From the NCBI GenBank assembly GCA_035601815.1, contig DATNNN010000117.1, positions 1 to 8,179 of the forward strand: 8,179 nt of DNA. Direction: 5' to 3'. The notes below the pieces were generated by a model. It had not been told where the DNA came from, did not search any database, and worked only from the letters and a program-made list of their open reading frames with translations. Within the stretch, counting starts at the first letter, position 1, and the number at the start of each line of letters is the position of its first letter. A program made the position numbers and the translations under genes. This DNA comes from DATNNN01 sp035601815 (GTDB lineage Bacteria; Pseudomonadota; Alphaproteobacteria; Rhizobiales; Xanthobacteraceae). Of this stretch, positions 4,530-8,179 are shown piece after piece.

Positions 4530-6443
4530 ATGACAACGTCACCCGCCGGCTCCAGCGGAGCCGAAGTCCCGGTCAACGGGAATGGAACCACGCACGCCCA
4601 GGCCGGTTTCTGGACACTGACCGTCGGCTGCATCGGCGTGGTCTACGGCGACATCGGCACGAGCCCGCTCTATGCGGTGCGCGAGTCGATCCTCGCCGCC
4701 GGCGGCGTCAGCCAGCCCGCCGTGTTCGGCGTGCTGTCGCTGATCCTGTGGTCGCTGATCATCGTCGTCACGCTGAAATATGTCTTCATCCTGCTCCGCG
4801 CCGACAATCACGGGGAGGGCGGCACCCTCACCCTGATGGCGCTGGCGCAGCGGGCGCTCGGCCGACAGAGCCGCGCCGTGGTCGTGCTGGGCATCATCGG
4901 CGCGTCGCTGTTCTACGGCGACGCCATCATCACGCCGGCGATCTCGGTACTGTCGGCGGTCGAGGGGCTCAAGGTGACGACGCCGCTGTTCGAGCCGTAC
5001 GTGGTGCCGCTCACGGTGGTGATTCTGATCGGGCTGTTCGCGGTGCAGTCGCGTGGCACGGCGCAGGTGTCGGCGTTCTTCGGCCCGATCACCGCCGTGT
5101 GGTTCGTCGCCATCGCCGCCATTGGGGTGTTTCACATCGGCGGCAATCCGCAGGTGCTCGCCGCGGTCAACCCGGTGCACGGCATCGTCTTCCTCATGGG
5201 CCACGGCGTCATCGGGCTCGTGACGCTCGGCGCCGTGTTCCTCGCCGTCACCGGCGCCGAGGCCCTCTACGCCGACCTCGGCCATTTCGGCCGCAAGCCG
5301 ATTCAGTACGCATGGCTGTTCTTCGTGTTTCCGGCGCTGGTCCTCAACTATTTCGGCCAGGGCGCGCTCCTGCTCGCCAACCCCGCCGCCATCGAGAACC
5401 CGTTCTTTCGGCTCTATCCGGAATGGGCGCTGTTGCCGATGGTAGGGCTCGCCACCGCGGCCACCGTGATCGCAAGCCAGGCGGTGATCACCGGCGCCTA
5501 TTCACTGACCCAGCAGGCGATCCAGCTTGGGCTCCTGCCGCGGCTGGCCATCCGCCACACCTCGGAAACGCTGGCCGGGCAGATCTACATGCCGCGGGTG
5601 AACGGCTTGTTGCTTGCGGGCGTGCTCTTGCTCGTGTTGCTGTTCCGCTCGTCGAGCGCGCTCGCGTCGGCATATGGCATCGCCGTTACTGGCACCATGG
5701 TGGTCACCTGCATGATGGCGTTCGTGGTGATCTGGCGGGCGTGGCGCTGGAACCCGTGGGCAGCGGCGGCGCTGATCGCGCCCTTCCTCGTAGTCGATGC
5801 CACGTTCCTTGCCGCGAACCTGATGAAGGTCGCTGAGGGCGGGTGGGTATCGCTGTTTGTCGGCGCCCTGCTCATGGGGGTGATGGCGACCTGGCGGCGA
5901 GGCGCGCGCATCCTGTTCGAGAAGACGCGCAAGCTCGAGGTGCCGCTGAAAGCCCTGGTGCACAGCCTGGAGAAGAAGCCGCCGCCACGGGTGCCCGGCA
6001 CCGCCGTGTTCCTCACCAGCGACCCGGAGAGCGCGCCGACCGCGCTCATGCATTCGCTCAAGCACTACAAAGTGCTGCACGAGGAGAACGTGATCATCAC
6101 CGTGCGGAGCGCCGATACGCCCAAGGTCGCCGCCGAAGAGCGGGTGAAGATGGAGCGGGTCGGCAATTCGTTCTCCGTGCTCACCATCCGCTATGGCTTC
6201 ATGGAGCAGCCGAACATACCCAAGGCGCTCGCCGTCGCGCGCCGGCACGGGTGGCACTACGAGGTGATGAAAACCTCGTTCTTCCTGTCGCGGCGCACGC
6301 TGAAGCCGGCGGAGCACTCGGTCATGCCGCCGTGGCAAGACCGGCTGTTCATTCTGCTGGCGCGCAGCGCCGACGACGCGAGCACGTACTTCCGCATCCC
6401 CACCGAGCGGGTGGTGGAGATCGGCACACAGGTCACCGTGTGA
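4530..6443 (+). CDS. kup: Kup-family low-affinity K+/H+ symporter, copy 2
   Basis: Encodes 637 residues, colinear with copy 1 from GFWTLTVGCIGVVYGDIGTS (about 26-45) to the identical C-terminus GTQVTV. The first-helix Asp is D41; E145 (SAVEGL) and E244 (GAEALYADLGHFG) are the other conserved acidic positions. Twelve or so membrane helices are followed by the cytosolic domain with EKKPPPRVPGTAVFLTSDPE, so both copies look intact and functional. The start is ATG 4530, which gives an N-terminal tail of the same kind as copy 1 (a short NGNGT-type hydrophilic stretch before the first helix). There is no purine-rich Shine-Dalgarno: the 20 nt before it read mostly C and T. No other in-frame start is better. 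The tandem pair may differ in pH optimum or expression; the sequence does not say which. Confidence 0.95.
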   Translation: MTTSPAGSSGAEVPVNGNGTTHAQAGFWTLTVGCIGVVYGDIGTSPLYAVRESILAAGGVSQPAVFGVLSLILWSLIIVVTLKYVFILLRADNHGEGGTLTLMALAQRALGRQSRAVVVLGIIGASLFYGDAIITPAISVLSAVEGLKVTTPLFEPYVVPLTVVILIGLFAVQSRGTAQVSAFFGPITAVWFVAIAAIGVFHIGGNPQVLAAVNPVHGIVFLMGHGVIGLVTLGAVFLAVTGAEALYADLGHFGRKPIQYAWLFFVFPALVLNYFGQGALLLANPAAIENPFFRLYPEWALLPMVGLATAATVIASQAVITGAYSLTQQAIQLGLLPRLAIRHTSETLAGQIYMPRVNGLLLAGVLLLVLLFRSSSALASAYGIAVTGTMVVTCMMAFVVIWRAWRWNPWAAAALIAPFLVVDATFLAANLMKVAEGGWVSLFVGALLMGVMATWRRGARILFEKTRKLEVPLKALVHSLEKKPPPRVPGTAVFLTSDPESAPTALMHSLKHYKVLHEENVIITVRSADTPKVAAEERVKMERVGNSFSVLTIRYGFMEQPNIPKALAVARRHGWHYEVMKTSFFLSRRTLKPAEHSVMPPWQDRLFILLARSADDASTYFRIPTERVVEIGTQVTV

Positions 6444-6593
6444 TTTGGCCGGGCTGCCGAAAATCCGCCTGCTTCTTCGTTCCTAACGGCGCCGGGCGGC
6501 GGGTCGCGTTCGAATCCAGGCTTGGTAGCAACGGGTTGCGCGTAGTCGCGGCGGTTTGCCTTCGACGACCGGCGGCGATAGGGGTAAGGTGAA

Positions 6594-7535
6594 ATGATGA
6601 ACATCGAGGCCTTGTTTGCCGCCGTGTCGGTGCCGACCTGGCTCGCGGTCGTCGGCGCGTTTGCGGCGATCGTGCTCCTTCTTATGCTGTTTCGGCCGAA
6701 CGCGGAACGCGATCCGTTGAGCCTGTTCGCCCAGTTCGCGCTGGTGGCGGTGGTCGGAGGGGCGGCGTTTTTCGGGCTCAATTATCTCGAGGAGGCGGGG
6801 CGTCTCGCCGACCGGCGCGGCCTCGAAGAGCGCTCGGCGGCGCTCGGCCTGCAGACCGTGCAGCCCGCCGTCGCCTGCGCCGACGTGGGCGCCGATAAGG
6901 CGCCCGGCCAGGCTTGCGAGCGCAGCCTGTTCGCCGAGCCGCAGCGGGTGGCCGCGGGCTTGTCGCTCGCCCGCGAGCGGCTCGCGTTCGTGTCCGATGC
7001 GCTCGACTATGCCACGCGCGAGCCGGCGTTCGTGGAGCGCATCGTCGCCGTGCGGCGCGTGCTTGAGGCCGATCCTTACGGCTTCGTCGCCTTCGTGCTG
7101 GCGAGCGACGACAAGTGCACGGCCGACGCCTGTGCCCGCTTCCGTCTGTTGCGCGATGCAAACCGCGTCAAGGAGAACCTGCGCGAACGCCGCCTGGAAG
7201 GTCTCGTCGCGAAATACGAAGAGAGCTGGCGCGAGCCCAAGCCTGTCGTGCGCAGCGAGCCGCAGGTGCCCAATACCGAGACGCCGCCGGCGCCGGTGGT
7301 GACCACGCCGCCGCCTCCGGCCTCGACTGCAACGGCGCCCTCGCCGCGCGCCACCCAGCCGAAGCAGAAGCTCAAGGACGGGACATCCAACGTGCGGCCG
7401 CGCGTTCCGCCCGAGCCGGTGGCAGGCTTGCCGCGCGTGGTGCCGCGTCACCCGGCTGCGGACGACGACGATGCGCCGCCGCCGCAGACCTCGGGCGTGC
7501 GGCCCCCGGCGCCGGTCGCACCGCGGCAAAACTGA
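6594..7535 (+). CDS. Two-span membrane protein with cysteine pairs and proline-rich tail, function unknown
   Basis: Encodes 313 residues (or 312 from the second ATG at 6597; AAGG at 6586-6589 suits either). I do not recognise a named family. Two hydrophobic helices lie at about 14-33 and 44-63, separated by a short RPNAERD loop. Next comes a charged, mostly helical region (64-215) with four cysteines in two close pairs, C95/C108 and C175/C180. The C-terminal 95 residues are low-complexity and proline-rich (PPAPVVTTPPPPAS around 231-244), ending with an acidic DDDD patch and basic segments. With the arginine-bearing loop inside, the cysteines and tail would face the periplasm, where the pairs could form disulfides; this topology is inferred. 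It lies 150 nt after kup2 and 38 nt before the carboxylase gene, to which it may be translationally coupled. Proteins of this plan occur as hypotheticals in Rhizobiales. Confidence 0.8.
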   Translation: MMNIEALFAAVSVPTWLAVVGAFAAIVLLLMLFRPNAERDPLSLFAQFALVAVVGGAAFFGLNYLEEAGRLADRRGLEERSAALGLQTVQPAVACADVGADKAPGQACERSLFAEPQRVAAGLSLARERLAFVSDALDYATREPAFVERIVAVRRVLEADPYGFVAFVLASDDKCTADACARFRLLRDANRVKENLRERRLEGLVAKYEESWREPKPVVRSEPQVPNTETPPAPVVTTPPPPASTATAPSPRATQPKQKLKDGTSNVRPRVPPEPVAGLPRVVPRHPAADDDDAPPPQTSGVRPPAPVAPRQN

Positions 7536-7540
7536 ATGCT

Positions 7541-7571
7541 CGCGATCCGGTAGCGAAGCGCTAGGATCGCG
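7541..7571 (+). promoter_or_regulatory. Hairpin burying the ribosome binding site of the carboxylase gene
   Basis: CGCGATCC (7541-7548) pairs with GGATCGCG (7564-7571), and TAGCG (7551-7555) pairs with CGCTA (7559-7563) around an AAG loop. Together they make 13 perfect base pairs, interrupted only by a one-sided GG bulge (7549-7550). The only Shine-Dalgarno candidate for the downstream ATG (7574), AGGA at 7563-7566, lies inside the right arm. The stem begins 5 nt after the stop of the upstream gene (7533-7535), so a terminating ribosome would overlap and open the left arm. No T-run follows, so it is not an intrinsic terminator. Confidence 0.65.
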
Positions 7572-7573
7572 GC

Positions 7574-8179
7574 ATGTTTCCCTCCGTCCTCATCGCCAAC
7601 CGTGGCGAGATCGCGGTCCGCGTGATCCGCACCGCGCGGGCGCTCGGGCTCAGAACCATCGCGGTCTATTCGGAAGCCGACCGCGAGGCGCTGCACGTGC
7701 GTCTCGCCGACGAGGCGCATCTGATCGGCCCGGCCGCGGCGCGAGACAGCTATCTCGACATCGGCCGCATCATGGACGTGGGCCGCCGGACCAAGGCCGC
7801 GGCGCTGCATCCCGGCTATGGCTTCCTCGCCGAGCGGCCCGAGCTCGCCGAAGCGTGCGCCGTGCTCGGCATCGTGTTCGTCGGCCCGCCGGCCACGGCC
7901 ATGCGCCAGATGGGCGCCAAGGGCGCGGCCAAGGCGCTCATGGCCAAGGCCGACGTGCCGGTGGTCCCGGGCTATCACGGCGACAGGCAGGACGCGGCTT
8001 TCCTGCGGCAGAAGGCGTACGAGACCGGCTATCCGGTACTGATCAAGGCGGTCGCCGGCGGCGGCGGCAAGGGAATGCGGCGCGTCGACAAAGCGATCGA
8101 GTTCGACAATGCGCTCGCCTCCGCCCAGCGCGAGGCGCAAAGCGCCTTCGGCGACGGCCGCGTATTGATCGAGAAATAC
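7574..8179 (+). CDS. Acyl-CoA carboxylase biotin-carboxylase (alpha) subunit, 5' part (continues past window)
   Basis: The first 202 codons of a biotin carboxylase are present, with the frame open to the window end. This enzyme uses ATP and bicarbonate to carboxylate biotin, which a partner beta subunit uses to carboxylate an acyl-CoA. The N-terminal domain starts FPSVLIANRGEIAVRVIRTA (2-21). HPGYGFLAERPEL (79-91) is the family's HPGYGFLSEN region with S and N replaced by A and R. GPPATAMRQMGAKGAAK (104-120) leads into the ATP-grasp domain, which holds PVLIKAVAGGGGKGMR (154-169, the ATP-binding lysine and glycine-rich loop) and FGDGRVLIEKY. The sequence looks most like methylcrotonyl- or propionyl-CoA carboxylase alpha subunits rather than AccC. 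The 3' part with the biotin domain is needed to decide, so no symbol is given. The start is ATG 7574 with AGGA 7 nt upstream, held in a hairpin. Confidence 0.92.
   Translation, partial: MFPSVLIANRGEIAVRVIRTARALGLRTIAVYSEADREALHVRLADEAHLIGPAAARDSYLDIGRIMDVGRRTKAAALHPGYGFLAERPELAEACAVLGIVFVGPPATAMRQMGAKGAAKALMAKADVPVVPGYHGDRQDAAFLRQKAYETGYPVLIKAVAGGGGKGMRRVDKAIEFDNALASAQREAQSAFGDGRVLIEKY

Noticed and set aside
3440..4633. Long minus-strand ORF opposite kup1, and similar ones opposite kup2 (4539-5285, 5502-6338)
   Set aside because: They are antisense shadows of the Kup reading frames, with Arg/His/Glu-rich composition and no domain pattern.
6508..6517. GTTCGAATCC, resembling a tRNA T-arm, between kup2 and the next gene
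   Set aside because: The flanking bases do not pair as a T-stem, and no acceptor, D or anticodon arms can be found around it on either strand.

Overview
The window is high-GC DNA with GC-rich third codon positions, Shine-Dalgarno-led starts and two Kup-type potassium transporters in tandem. It also has a Bug/TctC periplasmic binding protein and two exact matches to the general stress sigma factor (EcfG) promoter consensus. Together these point to an alphaproteobacterium, most likely of the order Rhizobiales/Hyphomicrobiales (Bradyrhizobium-like relatives). That placement is inferred from gene families and promoter type, not from a marker gene.

Left part (1-1277): the 3' end of a small multi-pass membrane protein gene is followed by a DUF2171-type soluble protein gene (373-609, +). 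Converging on it from the right are two small single-span membrane protein genes on the minus strand (889-680 and 1153-953). They are visibly paralogous, sharing a hydrophobic MR-x-x-x-GMI start and a VNWDVV motif. The DUF2171 gene and the nearer microprotein gene each have a perfect GGAAC-N17-CGTT promoter at the right distance, so this segment looks like a general-stress-response island. The two genes meet at a strong intrinsic terminator nested inside a 12-bp inverted repeat that contains both stop codons.

Middle part (1278-6443): an orphan Bug-family solute-binding protein is followed by two tandem kup genes (645 and 637 aa). The DNA upstream of the two kup genes shares two short blocks, including a TGCTAYAAG -10-like element, so the duplication may have carried its promoter along. 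The 155-nt gap before kup1 holds a putative promoter and an overlapping terminator-like hairpin. The 190-nt gap between the kup genes holds a long-range stem with an inner GTAA-loop hairpin, a 24-bp near-perfect palindrome and the -10-like element. The second kup has no visible Shine-Dalgarno.

Right part (6444-8179): a 150-nt gap with no clear signal leads to a two-span membrane protein with four cysteines and a proline-rich tail (function unknown). The window ends in the first 202 codons of an acyl-CoA carboxylase biotin-carboxylase subunit. A 13-bp hairpin fills the 38-nt gap before that gene and buries its ribosome binding site, suggesting translational coupling to the upstream gene. No RNA gene, insertion sequence, CRISPR array or gene-free stretch over 300 bases was seen.
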